Numbered from the stretch's first letter, positions 13,352 through 24,500 are shown. The stretch: DNA of 64,000 bases from Acanthococcus lagerstroemiae (GCA_031841125.1 CM063114.1:43669574-43733573); one strand, 5' to 3'. Notes: generated from the sequence alone by a model not told the origin. A program made the numbers and translations.

Positions 13352-13694
13352 AACATTTACATACAATTCATTACTCTCAGGTACTCGCTACCAATCCAAA
13401 GATAATACTTCTGATTTTAGATAGGTACTTCCTCCTGTGCCAACTGGGATACTAAAACATGTTGTTAATGGTAACCCTAATCTCAAATGAAAATTAGAAC
13501 GAGTGATAGCAGATGCTCAGATATTAATATCATATAAGCACTACTGCTTATATGAAAGTTGAGTTCATCTTTACACTCTTCTCTATAATAAGAAGTTCCG
13601 CTCATTCCCAGATGGCTGAGAAGATAGTGAAACGTCGGTAGTACTACCTTTGGATTGGTAGCGAGTACAACTACAGAGAATTGAATGTAAATGC
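13352..13694. repeat. Inverted repeat, about 55-base arms
   Basis: The left arm (about 13352-13408) and right arm (about 13639-13694) are inverted copies. The best core is GTACTCGCTACCAATCCAAA at 13381 and its complement near 13648-13668. The arms are imperfect and separated by about 230 bases. It is probably an eroded foldback MITE; no target duplication was found. Confidence 0.6.
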
Positions 13695-14865
13695 TTAGAG
13701 TATGAGTAAATACAAGGCAAAATCTGTGGTTGGTATGAAATATATAGTAGTCCTGGGGATTTTAACATTGCGCCATTTCTGTAGCAGCCACTACCATTAG
13801 ACAACTGATAACACTGCTATCCAGGTTTATGATTATCACTTTTGTTATCTACGAGATTCATTCATGATTAATTCCAAAGATCATGTAATCTGAAACACCC
13901 CGATTACATTTTTGCATTTTAATAAATGAAACTATAGAATCGAAGTACTAACAAATTTCTGGTATACACATTTTGTACTTATTAATAAAGTAGGTAGCTA
14001 ATACATTATTTGTTATATTCAAAAGATACCTTGTGTACTTTGTACTTCTGGTCTAACATCCCTGCTAGGCTGTAACTCTGGATAAATGGGTCGGTAATTT
14101 GAGATACAGAGCCTTTATTCAGCCTGAAAGTATAATTCTTAAAGTACTGATAATAAAATACAAAAAATATTCGCTTGCTATGTAGAGAAACAGATTTTCT
14201 TATCTATTTTTTAATGCTACAATTTTTCCAACGACCTATAGTCACTGGATGTGGTGGTAGTCAATGTAATGAGAAGCAAGGGCTTTCCTCTTCTTATGCC
14301 AACGAGAAAGTGAAAGAGAGGGGTCATATCGCCACTTAAAAAATTAGTCATGAAGAAAATAATTAGTCTTCCCGTTATGATAGATCTTTCAATAATAGTA
14401 ATTGGGGGGGGGGGGGAAATTGAAGAAATAGTTACCTAGATGGAGATCCCTCCCCTACCTCAACTGAACTATAATAATTTAACGTTGTGGTTAGCTGTGG
14501 CCCTGGGTAGAAGCAATGTGTTTGAAATGTCGTTTGGAGTACTTTTTATTCATTGGTGCTTCAAACTGTAATATTCATTATACTTTTAAGTGAACAAAGA
14601 CAAGCTTTTAATTTTTAATTTGATAATTCGATTAGTTTTATATTCTTTTTGGATCTGAATTCTGAAACAAAGAACTAGTTATACTTACTATCATCTGATC
14701 TCAAATTTTAATGATATTATTCGGCCCCATAGTGACAATTCGAATTTCATTCCAGGATTCAGAGCAATATTGTTTCATTTGAAACAAAACTGATTAATAG
14801 TGTCCATATTGGAGTGTGAGTGAACTTTGTAAATTCTATATTTAGGGTGTGCTAATTCATAATTT
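13695..14865. other. Intergenic, nothing recognised
   Basis: AT-rich with no convincing gene. A run of 13 G lies at 14404-14416. Confidence 0.5.
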
Positions 14866-14873
14866 CTTCCTTC

Positions 14874-14925
14874 TGTAGTCTAGAGCGCTTTTGGTTGCTA
14901 TGCCATCATCAGTGGAGTACCCTAA
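14874..14925 (-). ncRNA. Hammerhead-ribozyme-like motif, decayed copy
   Basis: On the minus strand, CTGATGA (14906-14912) is followed by GGC-loop and then CAAAAG where an active hammerhead would have GAAA. It lies 3' of the Penelope endonuclease, where Penelope-like elements are known to carry hammerheads. Better preserved copies are at 43270-43320 and 62640-62690. Here the GAAA box is damaged. Confidence 0.4.
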
Positions 14926-15589
14926 CACTTTTTTCTTTGTCGTCCTGTATTTATAGTCGTGTGTAGTACCGTTTGGTAAAACCTTTTTGGTGTGTTCCTA
15001 TTGGTTGTTTGTGGTTATGTAGTCTGTCCAATCAGTGAGTGTTATGTTATTATTTGGAATAGGTTCTCGCTTTGGAAGGTGCTTGTTTGTTTATTAGGTT
15101 GTTTTGTTTTATTTTTTCCTTTATTATCTCAAGTTGTCCCTTTAATTTACTTTTTCTTGTGTTGTTTTTTGTGTGTAGGATTTTGTATGTTTCTGTCAAC
15201 TTGTGGTTGTTGTGTCCCTGGTCGTTGCAGTGTTTTCCAAAGAATGATTTTGTAATCCTTTAGCTTCTGTGATCTTTCATGTTCTCTTATCTTGGGTGTG
15301 AATTTTTTGCCTGGTTCTCCTACGTAGGTCATGTCACCGTGTTTGCTGTCCAGTCTGTATACTCCGTTGCTGTTGTTCCTGTCCTGTGTTTGTGTTTTGT
15401 CATTGCTTATTTTTGTTTGATCACCAGAGGTGGTCTGTTTCTGATTACAAGTTTTATGTTGTATTAGTTGAAGATTTTCATCTGTATTTTGTATACTGTA
15501 TATATCCTTGTGAGTGGTATTACTCCTGCATATTTGTCTGTTTTTGTGGTTGTTGGTTCTATGTCTGCATTTTTTTTTTGTATGTATTA

Positions 15590-15731
15590 TCTATGGTGGA
15601 GCGTAAGGCGATGCACGCATGCCCAATTGGCTCCCCAGACACCGCCCCTCGCCATTCGCAACCCGGAAACTACCATCTCTAGCATATCGTCGGGTTGAGC
15701 ATATCGTCGGGTTGAGCATATCGTCGGGTTG
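15590..15731. mobile_element. Short interspersed repeat (family R1), inserted in the Penelope element
   Basis: Flanked by a perfect 15-bp duplication, TTTTTGTATGTATTA, at 15575-15589 and 15732-15746, so the boundaries are exact. The body contains GGCGATGCACGCATGCC and CTCCCCAGACACC. The right end is three tandem copies of GAGCATATCGTCGGGTT. Other copies lie near 24175, 35545 and 39332. Target duplication length and lack of inverted ends fit a SINE-like retroposon; clear A and B boxes were not found. Confidence 0.8.
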
Positions 15732-17159
15732 TTTTTGTATGTATTAATTTGTTAATTATTCTTTCTATTGTTTGTGGTTGGTATTTGTTATTAATGGCTA
15801 TTTGTTTGAATTTGTTGATTTCTGTTATTCTGTGGTTATTATCGTTTAATATGTTGATTGCTCTGTTGCAGTAGTTGTGTAGTGCTGCTAGGAATGAGTT
15901 GTTGGGTATTACTGCGCCCGTGTAGGTGCTGGGTTTTCTGTAAATGTTGTACTGTATCTTGTCTTTTATTTGTATTCTTAGGTCGAGGTAGTTTATGGGT
16001 TTATTGCCCTTTCCCATTGTGAACTTTATGGTGTTTGTCTCCGTGAGAAATTAGTCCAGTTGTCTGTCTATTCCTGTCCAGCTACATATCTTTTGTCCAT
16101 AGCCTTGTGTTTTTCTTGTGTTTGCTGCGGTTTAGTAGGTCGTTTTCAAAGGTTTTCATGTATATTTCGGCTAGAATGGGTGACAGTGGTGACCCCATTG
16201 CTAGGCCTTCCGTTTGTTCGTAATATTAGCTGTTAAACTGGCAGTAGTTTTGGTTTATGATTTCTTTTGTAATGTGGATGTATGCGTTCCTTCTGTGTTG
16301 TTTTTGTAGTTGTTCGTCAGTATTGTTGTTAGTTCTTGTTTTGGTATGTTCCCGAACATATTTGTGACGTCCAAAATGATACCAGGTTGTCATTGTTGTT
16401 TAATGTTATTTTTTTCAGTTTGTCTTTGAGTTGTATTGTGTTTTTTATGCCGTAATCTGTTCTGAAATTGTATAGTGTTCTTTAATGAATTGGGCTATTG
16501 TTTCTGCTAGTCTGTAGCTTGGTGATTGTATACTGTTGATTAATGGTCTTATTGGTCTGCCTTGTTTATGATGTTTTATAAGTCCTTTTAATTGTGTGCC
16601 TTGGGTTCATTCCTATCAGTTTCTTGTTGCTTATGTTGCTGTTTTTCATTATGATTCTTAGTCTGACGTGGTATTTGTTGGTTGGGTCCAAGTTTAGTGG
16701 TTTACAATTATTGTTCTTGATGTAAGTTTCAATTTTCTTATGTATTCGTCTTTGTTTAGTACTACTGTGGTGTTACCTGTGTCTGCTTTGGTGAATATTA
16801 GGTTACCTATTTTTTGTTATTTTTTTTCATTTTGAGTTGTAGGGCTGTCTTTTGTATGTTTCCCTTGTGTTTGTTCCCTTTTTTCTTCTTTAAAGTTGAT
16901 TAATGTTTAATATAAAAAAAAAGAGAAAAAAAAAAGTTAAAAAGCTCTGTCTCTTAAAACGTGCTTTATTAAGGTGTTGTCGGTCGGAGGAGGGGGGGGG
17001 GGGAAACGTTCATAATTCTGTAGATTGTCAAATTACTGGCTTCAGTAGTGGGTACGAGGGTAGTTGTGAAGTTGAAAGAAGAATTGTGGTACTTGAAAAC
17101 TTACAGTTTTTTAAGAATACTTTTAGGAATAGAGTAGCGCTTCGTGGAATGTGTTATAT

Positions 17160-17336
17160 ACTAGAGCTCTATAACTTCGTGTGAGTACAATCGTCCGCCA
17201 TCTTGACTACAACCGCGCCCGTCAATGCCAAATCCGACTATGCGGAGCGTACCGCGTAATCAATTCGGCATCCACGGATAAGGTTGACGTCAAAATGGCG
17301 GACGATTGTACCCACACGAAGTTATAGAGCTCTAGT
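17160..17336. mobile_element. Palindromic MITE, family F1, copy 1
   Basis: Nearly the whole segment folds on itself: CTAGAGCTCTATAACTTCGT at 17161 returns inverted at 17316-17335, and CGTCCGCCAT pairs with ATGGCGGACG. The centre contains CCGACTATGCGGAGCGTACC and TTCGGCATCCACGG. TA flanks each end. There is no coding capacity. The centre is shared with copies at 25540 and 40961, while the ends differ. Confidence 0.85.
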
Positions 17337-17544
17337 TATACTAGTCCGTTCAATTAAAATCATTAAATAAGAAAATGTTGTTAGTCCTTCCTTGCATTGT
17401 TTTTTCATTGAGAATAATTCCAGTTTTATTCAATCTTTTTTCTGCTACTCCTCGGAGTTTTGCTCCTTCGCTGGGACAGTGGGAAAAAAATACGAATGTA
17501 TAGGCATTGAGCGTTTCTTGTCAGGACATACTTATTTCCATCAT

Positions 17545-18505
17545 TATATGGCTACCCATTGGGCCAGACGACATTGAAATTGAGACAATCAAAATCTTAT
17601 CAGAAACTCTAGTTGAACCTCTAACAGAAATTTTTACAAAATTCTAGAATTAAGAACGACACCGTCATAATGGAATATTTCAGAAATAATTTTATTACAC
17701 AAAAAAGGCGACCGGGCGAACAATAGGTCTTATCATCAAACGTGGAAAAGCTGTTTATGAAAATTTTGAAAAACCGTATTTACAACATTTTGGACTCGCA
17801 ACAACCCACAGAACAAGGGGGCTTAAGAAAAATTATACGACAATAGACCATATCCTATCCCTCAACCAGATAATAGAAAAATTTAGAGAATTCAAGTTTG
17901 GCTTCTATTTATAGAATTTAATAAAGCATTCAATTCGATATACCACTATAAACTTTGGGAGGCCATGGCAGCGCAAGGAATACGTGAAGGGATAATAATT
18001 AAAATTTTGGCCAGCATATATAGCAAATCATCAGCGTATGTAAAAACAGACATAAAGGGAGAGCGCATGATCCTTTATCAAAAGCCAAGTTCAACGGTTA
18101 ATAAAAACACATAATTCCATGCTGAGAAGCATTTTGGGCTTTCGACTAAAAGATAAAATTAAAAAAATATCCAAAAACTGACTGGGTTTAAAAGCGTTGG
18201 CTGCAAAATTAAAAAACTGAAATTCAAATACGCAGGCCCTATGTCCAGAGGTAACCCGGATAAATAGAACATCAAATGCACACTCTGGGACCTGCGGGAC
18301 CACAAAAGAAACGGAGGTCGCCCAGCTATATGAGGTGGATGGATGGAATACTAAAATATCTTGGACCCTGTTGGGGACGCACTGCGGTGAACCGTAAAGC
18401 CTGGGCAAAGGCGACGGAGACATATGCCCTACGGTGGGTGGAGTAGGTGGTAGCTTACGTACATGCGATACAAAGAAGTGTATGCTCATGTTTCACCTAC
18501 TCAGT

Positions 18506-18539
<34 letters not shown>
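17545..18539 (+). pseudogene. LINE 3' end: reverse transcriptase fragments plus poly(A) tail
   Basis: Pieces of a non-LTR reverse transcriptase in forward order: GPDDI-like then IKILSETLVEPLTEIFTKIL; EIILLHKKGD; a DFNKAF-like motif (read FNKAFNSIYHYKLWEAM); and KTDIKGER near 18065. After a deletion of the palm and thumb comes the C-terminal tail, with KFKYAGPMSRG and RPA.-W-MDGILKYLG near 18300-18340. It ends in A(29) at 18510-18538. The catalytic centre is missing and stops are frequent. Confidence 0.82.
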
Positions 18540-18543
<4 letters not shown>

Positions 18544-20220
18544 CCCATTGCTCGTCACAAACTGGTAGTAGTTTTCTTTGTATTCCAAGTAATGAAAAAC
18601 TTTTTTTTTTTTATCAGTTCATCCACCAGACAGAAAAAATAAGATTATGGACAGTTCTTGTAGATTCGAGTGGTGCAATAGATTTACGTTCCACAGATTC
18701 TCAATTGAGTCTCTTCCCAGGTTCACTGTGGCCTGAATGTTAGTAAATTATTTAAAGGGGAGAAAACAGTTCTTGTCAAGGAGACAAGCAAAAATTTCTT
18801 GCCGGTTTGCAGATTCTTGTTTTCAGGTTCACCTTGGCCTGCGATTGCTAATAAATCATTTTTAAGAAAAGATAAATTAAAAAAGCAAAGCAAGCGAAAA
18901 TGTATTGAATTTCTAGGGCAGTATTTATTTGAAATACCATTTGCAAACCCCTGCTGTCAAAAGCCCTACAAAATTCCCTGTTCATTTCCATGGAAGTGGG
19001 CCGGAGTCTGGATGATTCTGTTTGCTCAAAATAAGTAAAAAAGATTCATCTCCCACCCTTGACTGATCGACTATAAATTTTTCGAGGAATCTTAATGTGC
19101 TATCGCTCTTTCTCCCAAGCTATATTTCTGATTCTTCTTATACTTTTTCATAGGTTGACACTACCTCCCCCTTATCTTTTAAAAATTCCTGAGTGCTAAT
19201 CTGGTTCGAAATTCGAATTAATGTTTATTAAAACGTGAGATATTGTTCGTGTTTCTTAACGATACTGTCATATTCGTGAAGTGGGAATCAGGTCTTTTAA
19301 ATATTTATATAAATGAAAGCTGGAGACTCGAACTATCGTCTTCATTTACTACTGCTCGAAATTTAGTCTAATTCTCCAACTTCTGTTGTCCTTGAAATTT
19401 TGTTATGCACCTGAACCTAGAATAAAAATTTTTATGAAATAGTGTTCAGTTTATAACTATAATTAATTACTTTTTTATTTTTTCAGGAATAACCAAGCAG
19501 ACCTGAAGAGAAATATCGATGAATACGTGATTGGATAATGCTGATTAGATTCAAGTTTACGAAGAATTGTGCTAGTTCTTTTTTTGGGGAATGGGATGGA
19601 AAAATTTGAAATTGAAAGTGCCTCAATTTTATAACTTACGTTGGTAATTATAATACTGACTGCTAGGTTAACCGATTTGGTATTTTGGGAAATCAATAAC
19701 TAGACCTGAAATGTTCGTGCACAGCCTTTTGATACCAAAAAATCTGCCCCAAGTTAACCACGACTTACTTAATTCTTAATTAGGTCAGACATTTTAAGAA
19801 TTCGCCGCTTAAAGTAAGGCTAACAAGCTGCCTTGAGGAGTGCCTAATTACTTATAAATTTTTTTGAATTTAGGAAATAATAATTGAATATTATTGCAAT
19901 GTGATATTAGCTGAACAAAATCCTGAAAGGCAGTTTAGTGTAATGGTCTTTTTGTTTTTTGGTCTTCTGTTTAGACACCTACAGTTTACTCTTTCGACTT
20001 TTTTGATAGCATGGTTTTTGATTTTTATTACACATTCAGCCAATCTTAACTGCATGAACATCCGGACTCGACTGTCATGAGAAATAAATTTTCATATCTT
20101 CAGAGGAATTTCTTTCTGTGTAGTCTTCTTGTCTATAAAAACAGAGGTGCGAATGAATTACCTCAACAGGATTACGTAGGACTTTCAATTTCAAGTATTT
20201 CCTTTTTTCCCCCTTACATT
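18540..20220. other. Intergenic, nothing recognised
   Basis: AT-rich. Several open frames of 60-80 codons have no recognisable similarity. No inverted-end element seen. Confidence 0.5.
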
Positions 20221-20401
20221 TTGAAGTGCGGTTGTTCGCGATTTCCCTCGTATTCGGTTCGCGTTCCCTGTGGGTAATAATCTCAATTTTTGAAATCGAA
20301 TTCGAATTCAGTGCGTATTTTCGCGGTTTTCCGATTTCGCGTTCGCGTTAATCCACAATAGGCCAGTTTCGCTCGTGTAGATTCCTCAAGAGTTCCAGTC
20401 G
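20221..20401 (+). promoter_or_regulatory. CpG-rich island, possible non-coding first exon
   Basis: Locally rich in CG dinucleotides (TTCGCGATTTC, GTTCGCGTTCCC, TTTCGCGGTTTTCC), unlike the surrounding 3 kb. It ends in a good splice donor, CAGTCG|GTGAGT at 20402. No start codon opens a long frame. It could be the untranslated first exon and promoter of a rightward gene. The next rightward acceptor attached to a coding start is at 26138 (ubiquitin-L40), but the link is only inference. Confidence 0.3.
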
Positions 20402-20855
20402 GTGAGTTTGACTCAATTTTTATATGTTCAGCAACAGTGACCCCTCCCCCTGGTGTAACGAATTACATACTTATTGATTTATTAATTTTGCCTATCAATG
20501 ATTTAATCTTCGCAACTCATTAACGTAGAATAATTTTGCAATTTCAATAATTACGAATATGTTAATGATTTCATTTATTTGTAGAATACATAAAACATAT
20601 ATGAACGTGTCAGTAACGTAAACAATTTGTAATAGTTCTTCATATAGTACATACTAACCTCTCAATAATGCTGTTTCGGTAAATAATACTGAATTCATTT
20701 TTCCCCCTTTTTCTTTCTTTAAATTACACGTACCCAAGTTTTGATAGTACCTATTTCGTAGATCCTTTTCTCCCTGTAGATTGTGCTGTTGCTGGTAGCT
20801 GGTGGCGGGTAGATATAAGATATAATCGATTTATAAACTTGTTCAAATTTCTAAG

Positions 20856-20980
20856 TTGTGAAGTGAAGTGATATTCATATTTGAATCGGTTTTGTGTACT
20901 GTGAAGTGATTTTCATGTTTCAATTGGTTCTTTTGTCATGTGAAGTGACTTTCATGTTTGAATCTGTTTTATGAAAATAT
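20856..20980. repeat. Three imperfect tandem copies, about 40 bases each
   Basis: TGTGAAGTGA followed by TTCATGTTT(C/G)AAT and GGTTTTGTG/GGTTCTTTTG starts at 20857, 20900 and 20940. It is a short minisatellite with no other recognised feature. Confidence 0.75.
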
Positions 20981-21288
20981 TCAACTTTGTTCTGCAGTAT
21001 GATAGTGAGTACATTTTTCTTTTGAATTTATCATAATATCTGTATATATATTCTATGAGATAATTTACTAGATTTTAGACTGTAATTTCTAGTGAATTGA
21101 AAGATATTATTATTAGTTACCTATACCTACTAATCTTTCTCTTTTTCCTTATTGCTTTAGCTACGCAGAGCGCACACTGTTCCCTGAGCAGAAACTCATC
21201 TGCTATATATTGATGAAGAATATTTAAACGAATTAGGTAAAAGATCTGAACATGTACTTCTCCAGCTAGCATTAATTAGATACATAAT

Positions 21289-21520
21289 GAAGGACAAATA
21301 ATCAAACTCACATTTGCCATTTTACTTCAAGGGCGCAAATAGGCAAAATACTGTACACGGGTGAAGGAATATCTTTACTGCGCCTGTGAATCTGCGATAT
21401 GTATAACATACTCTACGTTCGCAGGTGCAGCAAAGATATTCCTGCACCCGTGTACAGTATTTTGCCTATGTGCGCCCTTGAAGTAAAATGGCAAATGTGA
21501 GTTTTGATTCTTTACCCTTC
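21289..21520. mobile_element. Palindromic MITE, family F2, copy 1
   Basis: Long imperfect hairpin: CTCACATTTGCCATTTTACT near 21308 returns inverted near 21480-21500, with CAAGGGCGCA arms inside. Ends are GAAGG and CCTTC flanked by TAAT/ATTA. The centre includes CTGTGAATCTGCGATATG. A copy with the same arms lies at 46907-47139. Non-coding. Confidence 0.87.
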
Positions 21521-21768
21521 ATTATTTTATAAACATATTTTATATTACCTATGGGACGCATTGGGTGGTGGTACTATAGGTTCAAGTAGATTGGTTCTTC
21601 TCCATTTAAATAATTCTGGAAGGGTAGTAAAATACATGTTCATATATCCTCCCACAAAATACTCTGGTCGTGAGGAAAACTTTTTGTATGTACCTATTTC
21701 ATGATTAGTGCGGACTTAATCTGGGGAAAAGTGGAAACGTTTCTTTTTCGTCTAACAGTTTTCTTAAA

Positions 21769-21982
21769 GTGTGCTATGCTGTTTGAATTTTTGTTCAAGT
21801 TTACGAGTTTTCAGTTCATGTTACACCTATTAGTGCACTTGAATGATACTTCATCGGGTATGGTGTCCATTACTAGTCAAGTGTGCTGTGTTGTTTGAAT
21901 TTTTGTTCAAGTTCAGTGGTTTTCAGTTCATGTTTACCTATTAGTGCGTTCAAGTGATACGTCATCGTGTGTGGTGTTAAAT
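21769..21982. repeat. Two-copy tandem duplication, period about 112 bases
   Basis: AGTGTGCTATGCTGTTTGAA at 21769 recurs as AAGTGTGCTGTGTTGTTTGA at 21880, and both copies continue through GTTTTCAGTTCATGTT and ACTTCATCG/ACGTCATCG. The copies differ by several substitutions and small gaps, so the duplication is not recent. Confidence 0.85.
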
Positions 21983-22537
21983 TGATCTGAAAACGCTGAA
22001 GAAAATTGATGACGATGATGTCAGTTCATCATCTTCAGATTTTATCCAGGTAATCAACATGGAATACTTGAACATTCTCAGAAGTTCCTTTTTTTTAATA
22101 GGAGGGGAGAGGGTGCAGAGGCAGTCATTTCTTCGTGGAATTGGCTGTCAATCTTCCCGACACCTATGATAATGATTACAGCTTGTTGAGAACTGCTGTT
22201 CAGTTTTTAAAATAGTGTCTTACTTACAATGCATTATATTTCACTTTTTTTTCTTTTTTTTTTTCAAGTTGTAGGTTGTATTGGAAGAGAAGTAATGTGC
22301 AGTACTTACCATTTTACATTCCAGTTAAAAGCAAGCTGAATTCCCTTGGAATATCCTATCGAGTATAGTTGTAGCACATGAAATATTGATCCGAATTTTA
22401 TGACCAGAAGTAAGTTTCATCGAAGATTTAGGCGCTGAAAGCGTTTTTTTAAAACACCAAGCCAGTTTTGAGCCTATGTTAGAGCGTGATCAAATCGGAA
22501 TAAACTTGCCATTCGGATTATTATAGATTTCAATACC

Positions 22538-22778
22538 CGGGGGCGTAGCCAGGATTTTCCCAAAGGGGCGAAGTAAAGTTTTCAAGGGAGAAAAAGTCGA
22601 AAATTGAGGTATTATTTAAAAATCGCCGATATTAGGGAACTATTTTATGAAAATGAAGGTAAAATTACTGCTCAAGCAAAAATTTTTCGGAAAAAAACGT
22701 GTTTTATAGGCGAAAAATTGCTCATTTACATTCAATTTTAGGTGCCTGGGAGGGGGGCACCTCTTGGCTATGCCACTG
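22538..22778. mobile_element. hAT-type MITE with perfect 8-bp duplication
   Basis: Target duplication TCAATACC at 22530-22537 and 22779-22786. Inverted ends: CGGGGGCGTAGCCAGGA at 22538, and on the other strand CAGTGGCATAGCCAAGA from 22778. The 241-base body is non-coding. The first base has mutated from C-A to C-G relative to the usual CAG start. Confidence 0.9.
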
Positions 22779-23139
22779 TCAATACCTCTTTGGAAAGCAA
22801 CAACTGTGGGCCGATCAGCCATTTACTCACATAGTGCATCCTACTGACCTCAAGTATTTACACATATGTATTTCAGTAAGACTTAAGTACCTAGTAAGTC
22901 TGATCAGTGAAAAACCATACACTTTTTATTATCGTAGTTCTTACGCCTGTTATTCAACTTGGTACATCATAGAGGTCCCGCAATTTTGAAAAGATCGAAA
23001 GATATACGATGGAGGAGACTCACGAAAACGAAAGAATGGGGCCATAAGTGATGAAATTGCAGAGGTTTTGTAAACACGAGCACGACTGAGGATCCAGTAA
23101 GCTGTCCTGAATGGGGAAACCAAAACGTTTGAGAACTGC

Positions 23140-23880
23140 ATTATTTTTATCCACTTTCCTCCTCTCTCGAGTATTTAGATCGTTCAACTTGCTAAGACTC
23201 TTTACTCGCTTAAGAAACCTTAGACTCTCCTTGACTTGTTTAAGACTCGATAAGACTGTTCAAACTCGTTTACAACTTTTCATGCCTCTTTAATATTTGA
23301 TTAAAACTCTTTAAGACATGGTCAGGACTTCTTAAAACTCGCCTATTCTTGTTCAAAGCTCACTAAGACCCTTAATTTTGTTCAAGATGCATTAAGCTTC
23401 ACCCACATTAATTTGAGACTCCCTAAGGTCTTATGTAGGACTCGCTCACCATTCTTTGTCTTGTGCAATATTTCTTATGGCTCTCAACTTTATCAAGACT
23501 ACTGACAATTCTACCGTACTTGCTTAAGACACCCTGAGACAGTTTCAAACTCTTAAGGTACTTTCAAATTTGTTCAAGATTTACTAAGACTGCTTAAAAC
23601 TCGTTTACAATTCACCAAGACTTGCTTATAGCGTTGTAAGACTCTTTTGGATTTAAGTAGTCTCGTGAAAATGATGACGAATTTTCAGGACGCATTAATA
23701 AAGCTCTTCAAGATTTCTCATAACTAGTGTAAGACTCTTTAAAATACGCGTTTAAGGCATTGTAAGACTATCTTAGATGTGTTTAAGACTTTCAGTACTC
23801 TTTTATAATTGTTTAAATTTCTTAATCACTCTTTAAGACACTGTCTGACTGTTTTAACTCTGTAAGACTTTTTTATGTTG
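23140..23880. repeat. Degenerate minisatellite built on TTTAAGACTC
   Basis: For about 740 bases variants of TTTAAGACTC(G/T) recur every 12-25 bases: GCTTAAGAAACC, GTTTAAGACTCG, CTTTAAGACATG, GTGTAAGACTCT, GTTTAAGACTTT and so on. Spacing and sequence drift continuously. No open frame runs through. It looks like a very old tandem array rather than a transposon. Confidence 0.75.
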
Positions 23881-23889
23881 AACTATTTT

Positions 23890-24060
23890 CCAGGGTTGTT
23901 AGACGTAACAAAACAAAACGACAATTGAATTTTAGAAATTTTGTTATAATGACAAAATCATTTATCAGTTTTGTCATATGACATAATGGAAATGACATAA
24001 CAAAAAATGAATCGAATGACAAAAAAGATTGGTTGTGACATTTTGTCATTACGCCTTAGG

Positions 24061-24086
<26 letters not shown>
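23890..24086. repeat. TGACAAAA/TTTTGTCA-rich stretch ending in T(26)
   Basis: Between 23900 and 24050 the motif TGACA(A/T)AA and its complement recur at least eight times in both orientations. A 26-base T run follows at 24061-24086. This may be the end of an element whose subterminal binding motifs are visible, but no opposite end was found. Confidence 0.45.
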
Positions 24087-24093
<7 letters not shown>

Positions 24094-24174
24094 AAATCAC
24101 AAGTTCTTTTTTGTTGTTCTCATATTAGGAGTAGGTAAATGGTAAATACGAAATACTCGAAAAGACTGGTGTCG

Positions 24175-24253
24175 TGGGATGTATGGCAATGCACGCATGC
24201 CAAAGTGGCCCCTGAGACACTACACCCCCGGCCCCAGAAACTACCCTTTCAAG
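24175..24253. mobile_element. Short interspersed repeat R1, copy 2
   Basis: Shares the GGCAATGCACGCATGCC and GAGACACTACACCCCC body with the copy at 15590-15731. The target duplication could not be identified, so the boundaries are approximate. Confidence 0.65.
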
Positions 24254-24392
24254 TATCGCATCAGTGGCTGGAGGGCCAAAAACACTGTTTCATATTAATT
24301 AAACAGAGTTCTGAATAGAAAGACAAGATGACTTGAGCAGCTGGAATTTTGTATGGTTTCACACCAGTCTGTCAAGTGCTAATTGATCAAGA

Positions 24393-24500
24393 ATTATTTT
24401 GGCATATCTCCGGATTTTTAGGGAATATTTTAGCATATTTGACAAAAATAAAAACATATTATACGCGCATATTTGACCCCTTTTCAGAGATCAGAGCATA
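24393..24500. mobile_element. Partial copy of the hAT MITE 3' end
   Basis: About 100 bases (GGATTTTTAGGGAATATTTT onward through GCGCATATTTGACCC) match the right end of the hAT MITE at 25275-25365 in the same orientation. It is cut at its right side by the element at 24504. Confidence 0.65.

Larger units (their letters stand above)
14866..16880 (-). pseudogene. Penelope-like retroelement: reverse transcriptase plus GIY-YIG endonuclease, decayed
   Basis: Read leftwards, fragments appear in Penelope order. Near 16800 is KADTGNTTVVLNKDEY; then QGRPIRPLINSIQSPSYRLA; then GLAMGSPLSPILAEIYMK near 16190; then a clean stretch (15760-16017) with INYLDLRI and IYRKPSTYTGAVI, the Penelope RT thumb. Towards 15150-15370 comes a GIY-YIG endonuclease: GVY, then YVGEPGKKFTPKIREHE. 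In the place of the YVDD active site the sequence reads YGQK. Stops and frameshifts are many. Part of the 3' end is repeated at 42975-43345 and 62606-62690. A short repeat at 15590-15731 interrupts it. Confidence 0.85.

Noticed and set aside
14992..15698. Several plus-strand membrane-like proteins rich in Cys, Phe and Val
   Set aside because: These are antisense readings of the Penelope-like element; the minus strand has the real homology. The same false pattern appears at 42922-43200.
18091..18489. 132-codon minus-strand open frame
   Set aside because: Antisense of the LINE C-terminal tail at 18100-18490; no family resemblance of its own.
18508..18539. Poly(A) as evidence for a processed pseudogene
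   Set aside because: The sequence immediately upstream is a LINE C-terminus and 3' UTR, so it is the LINE tail.
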